Notes: generated by a model not told the origin, from the sequence alone. A DNA stretch of 64,000 nt from Mercenaria mercenaria (GCF_021730395.1 NC_069361.1:77757001-77821000), one strand, 5' to 3'; counted from the first letter of the stretch, positions 47,790 through 59,374 are shown. Numbers and translations: made by a program.

Positions 47790-49858
47790 GGGGACGCATA
47801 CTTTGAAATTAGAAAAAAGTGGGTGGGGTATTATAAAATTTACCTGCAAAAAAGTACAAGGTTTTGGTAAATGAAATGAATACTGTTTCAACTGTTATAA
47901 GTAAACAAAGGATTGCTCACTAAAATAAAAATGAGAAAAACTGAAACAAGAAAGTTATTGTTGAATTACGTAAGACTTCTTGTGTACATTCAAAGTCAAC
48001 AATTAAGACTTTTTGGTGCGAAAATAATAGTGCTTCACTTTGTCTAAACATTTATCAATGTCCTACAGATTCTAATTTAAAGAAAGAATGTGAAATAAGT
48101 TCACTGTCTTGCTTTTCATTTCGCATATGTGAGCTAAAACACATTATTTAGTTTGTTTACAAAGTAGTGCATAAGAAAAGATACGGTGGTCAAGGAATGC
48201 CACATTACAAAACTAAAAGAGTATATTCCCCTTAATACATTAAACATTTATCGTTACAGAAGTCTAGTGGCTTACAATAAAGGCCTAGAAATGTTGCCAT
48301 TATTAATTTTTAACTTGGTATTCATGAACTACAATGCACTTAAATATCAAAACACATTCAACAAACTTTTGAAAATGTATTGTCTTAAAAATCCCTAAAA
48401 TAAGGTATGAAATTTGGTTGAGAGGTCTAATCAATGTGTATATGTGCAAAAGCAACATTCTAATCTTGTTCACAAAAGTTACTAATAAACAGCAGGAATG
48501 TCAATGATCAAAATGGACGAATATACAGTTATCCTCACTTTAATGTCATTTATAATTTGTCCTTGAATTCTCCACCATACTTTTCATAACTCTGTTTGCA
48601 CGAGTTGCACGAGAATGCTGTCATTCACGTAAAAAACGGGGTCAAATAAGTTGTAAATGCAGTATCATCTAAACGTAATTAATGGATTATGCAGTTCAAG
48701 ATAAACTTTATCTCATATCGTAACGAACATGTATAATGTTGTTACAACAACTTTACTTACACTGATTTAAGTAGCAGTCGGTTTATACTAATAAGCTTTG
48801 ATAATGTGGCAGTTGAGTCCAATAAATCCAGGGGTGTTCAAAGATAATCCGTCACATATCTATTATTAAGCAATTATTGGATTTACCTGTATTGGAAAAT
48901 AAACAGTGTCGATTGTATTGAGGTCAACTGCCACATTATCAAAGTTTATTAGTAAGTGACTTTATTGATTCATTTTGTGTTTTGTTATTGTTGTCAAAAA
49001 GTATAACGGAAGTGCCTCACAACTGAAGCGGAAACCAGTTTGATGCGCAAAGTAGTCCACTGTAGGTAATATTATTTGACAAATGTCCACAGAAATTAAT
49101 AATTTTCTAATATTAAAGACGAATATCTGAATAGGATTCATTATTTGATAAGAACTTATAATCATCGACATGTTTTTTTAAAAATCGTACACGTGCTGAC
49201 ACCTAAGTTGTCTCCCGTTGTTTATTAGAGTTACCTTTCGTCCGGCGCAGTAATACATTTGCAGTGAATCGCCGAGAAGTCGTGGGAAAATTAAAAACCA
49301 TGTAATCAAACTAAAATTAACCACCTTTTCAAGATGAATTTCAAGTGATCGACATTATGCATTTAACCCGCCTGACCTGTGTAGCATCTTAGATATCTGT
49401 TCTAAGGTATTCATTGTGTAAAATGTCATGTTATGCCCTTGCAATGCTAATCCCACTCTGATTTTTTTGTTTACATTTTTTATCAATGAGAAATATGGCG
49501 TCCATCCCGAGATGACCAGACGTGGCGTTAAATTTTTACATGTTTAAGCAAACCTGGTGTGTTAGAAAGAAAATCTCATCCCTTCAACATTATTTGGAAT
49601 ACTGTTATTGTAAAAAACCTGTATTTTCCTTATACAAAAGCTTAATATTTTGTGTTGAATGTACTTTCACAAAGACCTCTGTTTTCCTATTACATTCATA
49701 GTACCACATCCTTATCCACAAAATACTGAATATTACAGGTGTCCATCAGTATTATATCAGTTTAGGAATATGTTTTTTATTTTCCCACCATCGATTTCTT
49801 GAATATGCACCCCTTCCGCATTGCTGTATGAACTGTGAATGTAGCAATATGCGTCCCC
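47790..49858. mobile_element. 2.07-kb element with GGGGACGCATA ends and TTAA flanks
   Basis: GGGGACGCATA at 47790 and its exact reverse complement ending at 49858 are each flanked by TTAA (47786-47789 and 49859-49862). TTAA duplications are made by piggyBac and Kolobok transposases. The purine-rich 5' terminus fits Kolobok better than piggyBac, whose ends usually begin CCC. The inverted repeat is short (11 bases plus scattered matches) and the interior has no transposase-like frame, so it would be non-autonomous. Chance pairing of an 11-mer with TTAA on both sides is unlikely but cannot be excluded. Confidence 0.5.
48788..48957. mobile_element. 170-bp MITE with 30-bp inverted ends
   Basis: ACTAATAAGCTTTGATAATG (then TGGCAGTTGA) on the left has its near reverse complement on the right (CAACTGCCACATTATCAAAG, then TTTATTAGT). 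It lies inside the 47790-49858 element. Confidence 0.7.
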
Positions 49859-49862
49859 TTAA

Positions 49863-50820
49863 CATGCTCTAGGAAGCAGTCATTAGAAGACAGTAATGGG
49901 CCAGGGTAAACGACTGCACATGCGACATGAACATGTTAATCAATTGGTTTTTCAATCGTTATTTAGGTTCGGAAACCGAAAATTAATTTACGGAAACAGA
50001 AGGAATATTCATGAGTGCCGGACAATGTAGCTGTTCTCTGTATTGTTGATAAGTATGTTTAAAGACCCGCCACAACCTAGAGACCGACTTTTCCTCCCAC
50101 ATGAAGTTCGTGAAAATCATTCTGAAATTACTATTGTTATAATACAGCTATACTCCCGCATGACAGGTGGACAATTCAGGCCCTCCCAGAATGTAAGTGA
50201 ACAAAAAAGGGATCTGCCAAATAAAAACAAGAACACCGCAATGCAGGTATCAGAAAATGATCAAACTTGTTATATGCAGTAGGATGCTGGCCAAGACTAA
50301 CCTGACCCGACCCGGGGAGCCATGAGAATTGCTCCAATGGTGTCATTTGACTCACTGAAGGTATTGCTTGGGTTTTTAGGACTGTCTTGACTGCTCTGAC
50401 AAGTTCATATTTTGAGAATATTAGCGGAATTTGACCTTGAACCCTAGCCGATCGGGTTCGAACCTGACGTGGCCTCTTTTCTCTAGGTACTGGCTTGCCC
50501 TTTGCAACAAGGTATCATTTATTAAAATCGGACATCAGGTTATGAAGATATGGCTCCTAAGACAAGGACCAGCCCTCTATTTAATATAGGAAGAAGTATG
50601 CATATTTTCACGAAAAATGATACATTTTGAGACGGTCCTCCGACGAAACCGTAGGCGGTAAAATTATACAAGTTACATATCTGTTTAGACAATGTTTGAA
50701 TTTAATTTATAAAAGTTATTTTTATTAAAATATCTTGTGTTTGGAACATTCTACAATTATTTGAATTTAATGAAAAGCATGGACATTTTACGTACGGAAA
50801 TACAGCCTTTTATATTACCC
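49863..50820. other. Intergenic, possible SINE remnant, no gene seen
   Basis: A B-box-like GGGTTCGAACCTGAC near 50454 and surrounding sequence may be an old SINE. No coding frame is supported. Confidence 0.35.
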
Positions 50821-50825
50821 TTTCA

Positions 50826-51285
50826 CCGGTAATGTCGTTTCGAATTGTCGAGTGTCACTTCGCGTGTCGTGTATCGTTTGGAATTGTCGCGCGTCGACCC
50901 TCACCCAAAGCCGCGACACGCGACATACGATACGACATTTGGAAAATGTCGCTTCGCGTTGTCGAGCGTCTTTTGTGGTTTCTGCATGTCGTTTGATAAT
51001 GTCGCCGTCGCGTTTGCAGGGTCGACACATGACAACGGGAAGTGACATCGCGACATTACGAAGTGACATAGCAACAATGCGATACGACACTCGACAACGC
51101 GAAGTGACATCGTGATATATCGTGCTTTTGAAAGGCGGCATTTCAAAGTGGATATCGCGACATTGTCGTTTGGGATTGTCGCCGTCGTCTGCGATTGTCG
51201 GGATACTTCGTAATGTCGCTATGTCACTTCGCGTTGTCGTGTGTCGACTCCACAAATGCGACGGCGACATTATAAATGGCCCCAA
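50826..51285. repeat. Motif-array element of TGTCG words in both orientations
   Basis: About 460 bp consist almost wholly of short words such as AATGTCGCTTCGCG, TTGTCGAGTGTC, ACGACACTCGACAA and GAAGTGACAT in both directions, far more GC- and CpG-rich than the flanks. It could fold extensively. The reading frames through it on both strands are by-products of the repeated word. Confidence 0.65.
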
Positions 51286-51305
51286 CAGTATTACGTAGTC
51301 GACAG

Positions 51306-51560
51306 ACTTAATGACCCTTCTACAGGTAAGGCCATAAGAAACGAATTAACTATTTGAAGGGCCACTGGATATAAAATTATATTAGAAATCAAAATAAACA
51401 AAGGGGCATAACTCACTCAAAAATTGTTGAACCAGTCTGATTTTCAGGGGGACATAACTAGAGTACAAATACATCATTCTGACAAAGTTTGGTTAAATCC
51501 CCCAGTAGTTTCTGAGGAGATGCGATAACCTAGATATTTTCAAAAAAAATTTCACATAAA
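51306..51560 (+). repeat. Partial copy of stem-loop-tailed repeat 3
   Basis: Shares GACCCTTCTACAGGTAAGGC, ATATAAAATTATATTAGAAA and CATTCTGACAAAGTTTGGT with 53772-54088, but lacks the right-hand tail. Confidence 0.65.
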
Positions 51561-52429
51561 CATAATGGTGAATTCTGTGCGTGATTTAGGGGTCTTAGAT
51601 AACTATTTACTTATGAGCGTTTGTAAAACATGTCCCAAGGACATGCGAATGACACATCAAATAATTGTGGTGGACAGTTGTGTCAAGTTCCTTCAACATC
51701 TCTCGATGTACGTCAAAGTGACCACTCTCACGTGTGTTCCAATGGTCCTGCTTGACTGAATCTAGGGCCGTTATATTTTCAAGGTCAAAAAGGTCAAGGT
51801 CGGATGAGCGACTAAGTTCCATCATGACTCTCTTTGAAAAAAAAAATGTCCATTCGTCACAAAATATTCTTTTGTAAATCATGAGATTATTATTAATACC
51901 GTTTTGCGTTGGATGTGTACATATCCAACGCATTTTGGTTCTACATTTTTGTAAACTACCAAACTGCGTTGAGTGTAACGCATTTTAGTAGTGACTACCA
52001 AAACTTGACCGAATCTTGGTAGTGACTTCCAAAATGCATTGCTACCATTTTGAGGTGCAACATAGCCGGAAGATCAGACCAACAAAAACAAGAGAGAACA
52101 ACTTGATGATTATATATAACGAATGTTTTATGCTTTATTCTATGCTTCCAAAAGATCTTTTTTACAGATTTTATTATACAACGAGCAAATATTATTTATC
52201 AGGATACAGAGCTGTATAATATCAAATTTTCACAGATAAATGGAGAAATATCAAAATAAATTGTGCCCAAAATATGACAGGATAAAGAAGTTATTTTGTT
52301 TTGTGATTGTTTTCTTGCCTTGTTATGAAATTCGTTGTTTTTTTTCTTAATTTAGACATTTATTTAGTTGCTCGACTTTTTAAATTTTGGTCGAGTCAAG
52401 ACACTGGTATGAAACGTTGCCTGCGGCAC
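51561..52429. other. Intergenic with small palindromes, no gene seen
   Basis: A hairpin lies at about 51906-51934 (GCGTTGGATGTG...CATATCCAACGC), followed by related words (AACTGCGTTG, AACGCATTTTAGTAG, CCAAAATGCATTG) to 52040. No gene is supported. Confidence 0.45.
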
Positions 52430-52640
52430 AAAATCACGGTGCCGCACTGATATTAAGGCATCGCGCCTCCGACGGCGCAGGCATTGCGCAGGATGTTTAC
52501 AAAAATAACGAGCAAGGTGAGTAAAATTGAATGTTTTTGGTTATTGTCTTTTTACAGTAAAAACGTTTTAGAATTCGGGGAAAGCAGTTGTGTCTTGCCG
52601 ACAAATCCATGCCCAGTTTGTGAAGAAATATTTAATATAG
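52430..52640 (+). repeat. Inverted repeat, outer left arm (partner 58880-59110)
   Basis: Contains GCGCCTCCGACGGCGCAGG, GTTTACAAAAATAACGAGCA and GACAAATCCATGCCCAGTTT, which recur in reverse at 58.9-59.1 kb. On the right this block directly adjoins the copy of 56.7-57.6 kb. Here the two are separated by about 4.1 kb holding the word array and the C45 gene. Confidence 0.75.
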
Positions 52641-52654
52641 TTATTTTGATGTGC

Positions 52655-53400
52655 GTGAATTTAGCCAAAGCAGCCAGGGTAGCCAGAGTTCAGCCAGAGT
52701 TTAGCCAGAGTAGCCAGAGAAGTCAGAACTCTGGTTACTCTGGCTAGCCAGAGTAGCCAGAGTTCAGCCAGAGTAGCCAGAGTTCAGCCAGTATCCAGAC
52801 CTCTGGTTACTCTGGCTGGCCAGAGTAGCCAGAGTTCAGCAAGAGTAGCCAGAACTCTTATTACTCTGGCTGACCAGAGCAGCCAGAATTCAACCAGAGT
52901 AGGCAGAGTTTCTAGATTTTTAACATGTTCTTGCTACTCTGGTCAGCCAGAGTAGCCAGAGTTCAGCCCGAGTAGCCGGAACTCTGGTTACTCTGGCTGG
53001 CCAGAGTAGCCAGAATTCAGCCAGTATCCAGAACTCTGGCCAGAGTAGCCAGAGTTCAGCAAGAGTAGCCAGAACTCTGGTTACTTTGGCTGGCCAGAGC
53101 AGCCAGAATTCAACCAGAGTAGGCAGAGTTTCTAGATTTTTAACATGTTCTGGCTACTCTGGTCAGCCAGAGTAGCCAGAGTAACCAAGTCCCGTGTTCG
53201 CAAAACATTTTCAGTCTTAGCTTTGATTATGAAACTTAATATGTCATTTCTATCTAAATAGCATGTTTAAACGGAATTTCAAGTTAATTACTATTTTCAA
53301 GTGGCTATTTAGAGTAGCCAGAACTCTGGTTACTCTGGCTGGCCAGAGAAGTCAGAGTTCAGCCATAGTAGCAAGAGTTTCTATGATTTCTAAAAATAGA
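52655..53400. repeat. Motif-array element of AGCCAGAGT words in both orientations
   Basis: Dozens of AGCCAGAGT / ACTCTGGCT words, many arranged as CTCTGGCTGGCCAGAG palindromes, occupy about 52655-53190. A smaller block lies at 53310-53390. A longer unit repeats inside: CAGAATTCAACCAGAGTAGG through TTTAACATGTTC occurs near 52885 and near 53105. No coding function. Confidence 0.7.
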
Positions 53401-53771
53401 CTATTTCTTGGAATTTAAGGGGAAGTAACTCAGTACAAAAGTTAACAAGAGAGATGACAGCATTTATGAGTTATGTTTTTTTTTTCTTATTACGGAAACA
53501 GAGAATGCACATAATTATAAAATAATTAAACCCATACCCTAAACAAGAGAGATGACATCATTAATGATGCAATTATTATTTTTTTCTTATTATGGAAACA
53601 AAGAATGCACATATAATTATTTATATCATAATTAATAATTAAACCCAGAAAGTTCAGTACTAAACAGTACTAAACAAATTAATCATCAATCTACTAGGGT
53701 ATTCCATTCACTGCTGAGTTGTTATTGGAAAATAATGGACAATAATGGACAACTTGAATCATTATCTCATT

Positions 53772-54088
53772 AGTGTCTGCAGACTTTATGACCCTTCTAC
53801 AGGTAAGGCCATAAAAAACAATTAACTACCTGGAGAGCCACTGGATATAAAATTATATTAGAAATCAAAATAAACAAAGGGCCTTAACTTGTTAAAGAAT
53901 TGTTGAACCAGTCTGATTTTCAGGGGGGACACAACTAGGGTACCAATACATCATTCTGACAAAGTTTGGTCAAAATCCACCCAGTAGTTTCTGAGGATAT
54001 GCAATAACGAGAAATTGTTAACCGACGGACGGACGACGGACGCAGAGTGATCTGAATAGCCCACCATCTGATGATGGTGGGCTAAAAT
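53772..54088 (+). repeat. Stem-loop-tailed repeat 3, full copy
   Basis: The body shared with 51306-51560 is followed by a GACGGACGGACGACGGAC run and the stem-loop AGCCCACCATC...GATGGTGGGCT, then AAAA. The layout is the same as at the right ends of 26900-27500 and 28285-29785. Confidence 0.65.
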
Positions 54089-54230
54089 GCAGTATGTGTG
54101 AATATAGTCTGAATATTTTCATATTTTATCATTGATGAGGTTTTCTCGTAGTCTACTGGTCATTCTCTTTCGAAACTTATATCTAGCATACAGAAAAAAG
54201 AACACATTCAAGCATAATCTCCCCTACTCC

Positions 54231-55144
54231 TCACAGAAATGGCAGAGTCAGACAAGGAGCTGATGCTAGCTTGGGATTGGCTCGGTAGACATGTAACAGT
54301 CTTTCAGTGATACTGAAAACTGCAGTTGCCACCGTTTTCACATGCGGTGCATAGTGTGAAGCACAAGGCATGCGATAAACTGGTTCTACGCCATCTTCTG
54401 TATCACCAAGAATAGCTTTGACGTCATCAACAGTTTCCGGTTCAGGCATTTCGCTGGTTCTCTTGTCTCGGAGCTTTGATCCAGTGCAAGGTCCAGTTTC
54501 TTCAGCAGCTATGTGTTTATAATGATTTTGATGAAAGAAGTAACACTGTTCGTCCACATCTCCCTCGAGAGGAACGTTTCTGACCTTGACCTCGGTCTTT
54601 CCCTAAAAACAACATATAGATACCCACATTGCTGCACTTCAATAGCAAACATAACAAGTAGTAAAAAAGTGTGACTTTAACAGTAGTTTGAAAGACCACA
54701 CTGAAATTTACATTACTGGCTGGCCTTAACCAAAGGTTCAGGGCAAGCTGAAAAGCATGGTAGGGATGTCCTGCGTCAATCGTCCATAATATAAATTAGA
54801 AATCTACTTCAAACTACAGGTAAGAAGTATATCAAACTTGACCTGTAGCGTCATGACATGGACCTGTCTTGTTTGATCAAATAGTTCCGTTTGACAGCGT
54901 ATATCAGTCAGCAATAAAACTTGCAAAACCTTTAAACAACTTCTTCAGTGGATATTTCACTTACATTGTACTTGGTCTGTAACGTCCTTGGAAATGCCTT
55001 TCACGAGATTGTTCCATGCAGCTGTTTCGCTTGACAGCGCTTAGGGACCAAAAGGCATAAACATGAAATGACCCTTAAACGAATTCTTATTATGAATTGA
55101 TGGATGTCCACCAGTAGTGGAAAGAAGCATTCTTGTACCAACCT

Positions 55145-55180
<36 letters not shown>

Positions 55181-56587
55181 TTCATCTGTTTTATTATTTA
55201 TAAGTAGATCTATTATTATTACCTGCAGTGGATATACTTCCATCGAGCACATGTTGGTTCCATTAATAGCGGCAATATTTATATTCATCCCGTAAGCACA
55301 TCCATACGGTTTACTTTCCATGGCAGAAGAACATTCTTCAATGGTATTACACGCGAGTAGTGAACGCAGCAGTATTGCCAAGGGAACTCCTGTCCTATTT
55401 GCTTTCTTTGGTGATAATGAGTTCAGGCTTATTACCAGAGATTTATTCATTCCAAAGCAAAATCCTGTTAAATAACCCGGGTAACTGAAAGATACAAACT
55501 GCTCAATCACGCGCTCTTTCTCGTCTGCTATAGTCACGTGCACAATATAAACGCGGGAAGACACGTCTTCTGTCCAGTCGTCGTTATGTCCGATAATCCT
55601 GCATTGTTTTCTATTAACCAGAACATCAGTGCATCCTTTCTCACCATTTTCTTTGTCATCCGTTCTTCTAAACATTTCTTTCAAGTGACAAAATTTTAGT
55701 TCTGATGAAATCTGCAACAGAAAAAGCTCTTCGAACTTCACTTCCGCCCCATCCGCCATGCCCTGGATTTCTGACATAATATTCGAATGGGACGTACGGC
55801 CGGTTGACATGTACTGATCGACTAACCTTTGTCCTTCCTTTCCATTGTAAAACGTTCTATACTGCTTAAATTCGTTTGAAGTGTCCATATAGTCCTGAAT
55901 CCATCCTGGAAAAATTAATTGAAATGGAATAAATAATATAAAGTATATAAATAAAAAGCCTCAATATGAATGTGAAATTCATAAAAACTACAGGCTCGCT
56001 TTCGGTCATGCTGTATGAATGAAACTTACATTTAACAAATCTAAAACATCTCTCATTTCTTTTATTGGCGCAAATAAACTCGGTATAAAATTTCCTTATT
56101 CATTATTTTTGCCTTTTATTTTGCCGCTTCATTATCACTTTGCAGTGTCCTTGTCCAGTCGCAAAGTGCACTCTTATATCTACTTTTTATCGACGACAAG
56201 TATTACGAAAACAAAACGACATAGAGAATATTTATGCCGGGTTTGTCAATGTGCAATCTTTGTTTTTCCTAAATCATAAACAAATGCCACAATGGTTTCC
56301 TGCCGTGGCCTTCGGCAGAGCTATAAGTTTTATCAAGGAATATTGAAGCAGCATATTTATGATGTGCCATGTAATTACTTTCACACCTCCCCCACCCCAA
56401 CTCCCAAATCCCAACACACACTCAAACGCTCTCGCGTTTCCATCCTAGAAAAGAAAATAGGAAAATGACACTAAAATAATACAAAACGTTAAAGCTCACC
56501 TTTGAAGGTAATGCCAATAGAAAAGCCTACATCGTAGTGACTTCTGGCTCGAATATACAGAACTGGAAGGCTCTCAGTTTGATCCAT
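54231..56587 (-). CDS. Peptidase-C45 / Tan-like amide hydrolase (acyltransferase family), 3 exons
   Basis: Exons on the minus strand are 56587-56500, 55905-55223 and 54602-54231. The phases agree and join into a 380-residue protein, close to the length of the insect Tan protein. Exon 1 (VLYIRARSHYDVGFSIG) has the family's N-terminal pattern. Exon 2 has the self-cleavage site KGCTD with nucleophile Cys at about residue 121 after Gly120, then GHNDDW (135-140), SYPGYLTGFCFGMN and the SLNSL segment. Exon 3 has CYFFHQNHYKHI. Family members cleave themselves before the Cys to form an N-terminal nucleophile hydrolase. Known ones are isopenicillin-N acyltransferase in fungi and Tan, which hydrolyses β-alanyl-dopamine and carcinine in arthropods. 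The substrate here is unknown; a β-alanyl- or acyl-amine is an inference. All visible key residues are present. Intron 2 carries a GAT microsatellite that a read-through frame would render as poly-Asp. Confidence 0.88.
55146..55182. repeat. (ATC)n microsatellite in intron 2 of the C45 gene
   Basis: About 12 ATC units just downstream of the exon 2 donor, likely polymorphic. Confidence 0.95.
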
Positions 56588-56724
56588 AGCAAAATGTTTT
56601 CAACGCAAAAAGAAAACTTTTGTATGTCCTGATAAAATGTTTGATACGTCTGCGATAAGATTAAGATAGTCACGCACACACATATATTAACATAAAGTTT
56701 ACTAGTTTACTATGTGTACATGAT

Positions 56725-57022
56725 GACCGTACGCTATAAAATTGATCAACTGTAGCTGATACAAACATTGTCCTTGCGCGTGTTTTTCATCGGATACAGT
56801 AACGTGAAAATTACAAAAGCAGTGAATATTCCCAGTCATTTCACCTCCTGCTGAAAAAGGAATGATGTATTTCTGTAGTATATCATAAAAAGACATGATA
56901 TCTGATTGATTGATATGAAGTACATGCCTAGGAAAAGGCATATCTCCTCGTTCTGCCGACTTTTCAGTCCAGTGCCGCAGGCATCTCGATGGTGCCGCAG
57001 ACATCGTGAGAGACGCAGTCAT
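56725..57022 (-). pseudogene. Decayed fragment resembling C45 gene exon 2, left copy
   Basis: The minus-strand translation includes RHWTEKSAER and, further on, FHVTVSDEKHAQ, recalling DDWTEDVSSR and VHVTIADEKERV of the intact neighbour. The DNA similarity continues past the end of the protein match (ACAATGTTTGTATCAGCTAC here, a GAGCAGTTTGTATCTTTCAG block in the gene). The two matches are further apart than in the gene. I take it as an old, rearranged paralogue piece. An unrelated short frame is the alternative. Confidence 0.4.
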
Positions 57023-57495
57023 CTTGAATACTATTGTAGTCAGTAGTACGTGTAATTTCGACCTTCTAACATGTATTGAAGTACAAAAATATCAATAACA
57101 ATATTGTTCCTCCAGTTATTATGTAAGACAAAGCTGCTTAATCCGAACTTTGTAATATTAATAGCTATTTTAAGAAGTTTGCAATATTTTTTCTTGCTCT
57201 TTAGGGGATGGGACCAGGTGCCTCCCAGTTGAGAAAATCACGTCATTTTGTATCGAATTTGGATTATTTTCTCCTAAAAAACAATATTCAATTACCAAAC
57301 ATGCTCATTTGTAACAATTATTGATGCTTAGTTCAAAGCAAGGTATGAATAGCAGCATTGGAGCACAATAACTGTCATAACTTTTGTCATTTTTCAACCA
57401 ATTTTGATGTTTTTGTTTCAGCATCAAGTTTTGTTGTTGTTTTTTTTCTTTACAGTTTGGGCGTACTAATTTGATAAGCGATGTGGTGAATTTCG

Positions 57496-57532
<37 letters not shown>
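57496..57532. repeat. 37-nt C homopolymer
   Basis: An unbroken C run in the left arm of the palindrome. The mirror position near 58150-58190 has a degenerate G-rich run. On the minus strand this is a long G run with G-quadruplex potential. Its exact length is prone to sequencing error. Confidence 0.9.
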
Positions 57533-57560
57533 ACCCCGGAAAAAAAATTGCGAAAAATCA

Positions 57561-58139
57561 CTGTTTTGGCTTTCCGAAGAAAAGGAACGCAAAAAAAAGA
57601 CAAAAAAAAAACCGTAAAAACATGAAACTTCCCTTAAAATGATACCGTTCCCAAGTTTTGTGTGGAAAAAGAAGCAATGAAGTTATTGATAGTTAAATAT
57701 CTTGTTTATATTTTCAGATGGATGTACATGCATTCAGTGTATATTAAAATAAATAAAAATCATTTCTCCTTATAAACAGACGAAAACTTTATGTGTACAG
57801 TCAGTGCACAGACCTAAATCATAGTTGAACGACAAAGAGTGAGTAAAATACGTTAACATGTTTGTAGAATTTCAGAAATAATTAGAACAAGTTAAGCCCC
57901 ATTTTGGACAATTTTTTCATTAGTTCTTTTCTACACAAAACTTGGGAACAGTATAAATATTCTTCGTTTGTATCTAAATATCTTGACTTAACAGTGAAAT
58001 TTGTGCTAATATACTGTTACAGAAAAACATGGCGCGAGTTGAGTGAGAGAATTTTTCTGTTTTTCTGTGTGTGTATGTGTGTTGTTGTTTTTTTCGGAAC
58101 GCCGAAACTGCGAATCTCACCATTTATCTATTTATTCTT
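57561..58139. other. Spacer of the 56.7-58.9 kb palindrome, no gene seen
   Basis: AT-rich unique sequence between the two arms, with no supported coding frame. Confidence 0.5.
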
Positions 58140-58880
58140 ATTTTTAATTTTTTAGAGGGGGGAGGGTAGGAAAGGGGTGGGGGTGAAATTCAGCTCGCCG
58201 CTAATAAAAAAAAGTACGCCCAAACTGTAAAGAAAAAAAAACTCGAAGCTGAAACAAAAACATTAAAATTGGTTGAAAAAAGACAAAAGTTATGACAGTT
58301 TTTGTGCTCCGATGCTGGTTTTCATACCTTGCTTTGAACTATAAGCATCAATAATTGTTACAAATGGGATGTTTAGTAATTGAATATTGCTATTTTACGT
58401 GAGAAAATGAATCCCAAATCGATACAAAACGACGTGATTTTCCCTGGCCCCATTCCCAAAAACAGCGAGAAAAAATACTGCAAACTTCTTAAAATAGCTT
58501 TTTATATTACAAAGTTCAGATTGAGAAGATTTGTCTTACTACTTCACTGGAGGAACAACATTGTTATTGTTATTTCTGTACTTCAATACATGCTTGAAGG
58601 TCGAAATCACACGTACTACTGACTACAATAGTATTCAAGATGACTGCGTCTCTCACGATGTCTGCGGCACTGGACTGAGAAGTCGGCAGAACGAGGGGAT
58701 ATGCCTTTTCCTAGGCATGTATTTTATCTCAATCGATCAGATATCATGTCTTTATATGATATACTACAGAAATACATCATTCCTTTTTCAGCAGGAGGTG
58801 AAATGACTGGGAATATTCACTGCTTTTGTAATTTTCACGTTACTGTATCCGATGAAAAACACGCGCAAAATAACAATATT
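58140..58880 (-). repeat. Inner inverted repeat, right arm (partner 56720-57560)
   Basis: Reverse-complement copy of the left arm. It runs straight into the 58880-59110 block at about 58873, where the left side has the C45 gene and the word array instead. Confidence 0.8.
58640..58875 (+). pseudogene. Decayed fragment resembling C45 gene exon 2, right copy
   Basis: Mirror twin of 56725-57022, with CNFHVTVSDEKHAQ kept. It is cut at the junction with the 58880-59110 block right after that segment. Confidence 0.35.
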
Positions 58881-59110
58881 ACATAATTATTTCTTCACAA
58901 ACTGGGCATGGATTTGTCGGCAAGACACAACTACATCCCGCTGCTTTCCCCGATTTCTAAAAAGTTTTTACTGTAAAAAGACAATAACCAAAAACATTTA
59001 ATTTTACTCACCTTGCTCGTTATTTTTGTAAACATCCTGCGCCGTCGGAGGCGCGATGCCTTCATTTCAGTGCGGCACATTTTGCGCCGCAGGCAACGTT
59101 TCATACCCGT
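58880..59110 (-). repeat. Inverted repeat, outer right arm (partner 52430-52640)
   Basis: Reverse complement of 52430-52640, with a few substitutions and small gaps. Confidence 0.75.
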
Positions 59111-59374
59111 GCAAGATGATATTATAGCATCACTGGATTTTGTTGAAATTTCAATATACCATAACCAACACCGTTTTAACTGTGTGAAATTATTTAACAT
59201 TTAGAAATATGAAAGATATTGTCAAACTTATCGGGGGCGCGTTAGAAGATTCCTTAAGTGTAGCTTTAACTATGATGAACAACAAAATAAAGTCTTGTAT
59301 CACTTAAGCTATATTTGCATATAATAAAAGAAGACATGTAAAATATACCCTGACTATATGATTTAAAGCGTATA

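Larger units (their letters stand above)
56720..57560 (+). repeat. Inner inverted repeat, left arm (partner 58140-58880)
   Basis: Mirror copy of 58140-58880 around a centre of about 580 bp. Shared blocks are CATGATATCTGATTGAT, CAGTGCCGCAG, ATTCAATTACCAAACATG-like sequence, GTTCAAAGCAAGGTATGA and TACAGTTTGGGCGTACT. It starts just upstream of exon 1 of the C45 gene. Confidence 0.8.

Noticed and set aside
50815-51285. Frames up to 156 codons on both strands
   Set aside because: The TGTCG word array keeps several frames open at once, and composition is repeat-driven.
55001-55222. Continuation of the C45 exon 2 frame through a poly-Asp run to a stop near 55001
   Set aside because: A consensus GT donor follows PLQ at 55222, the next exon joins in phase and restores the family's C-terminus, and the Asp run is a microsatellite in the intron.
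57305-57592. Frame containing a poly-Gly stretch
   Set aside because: Read through the C homopolymer; the mirror copy does not preserve it.
59013-59204. Arg-rich frame (LRRRRRDAF...)
   Set aside because: Lies in a non-coding inverted repeat block; the partner copy at 52.4 kb does not keep the frame.
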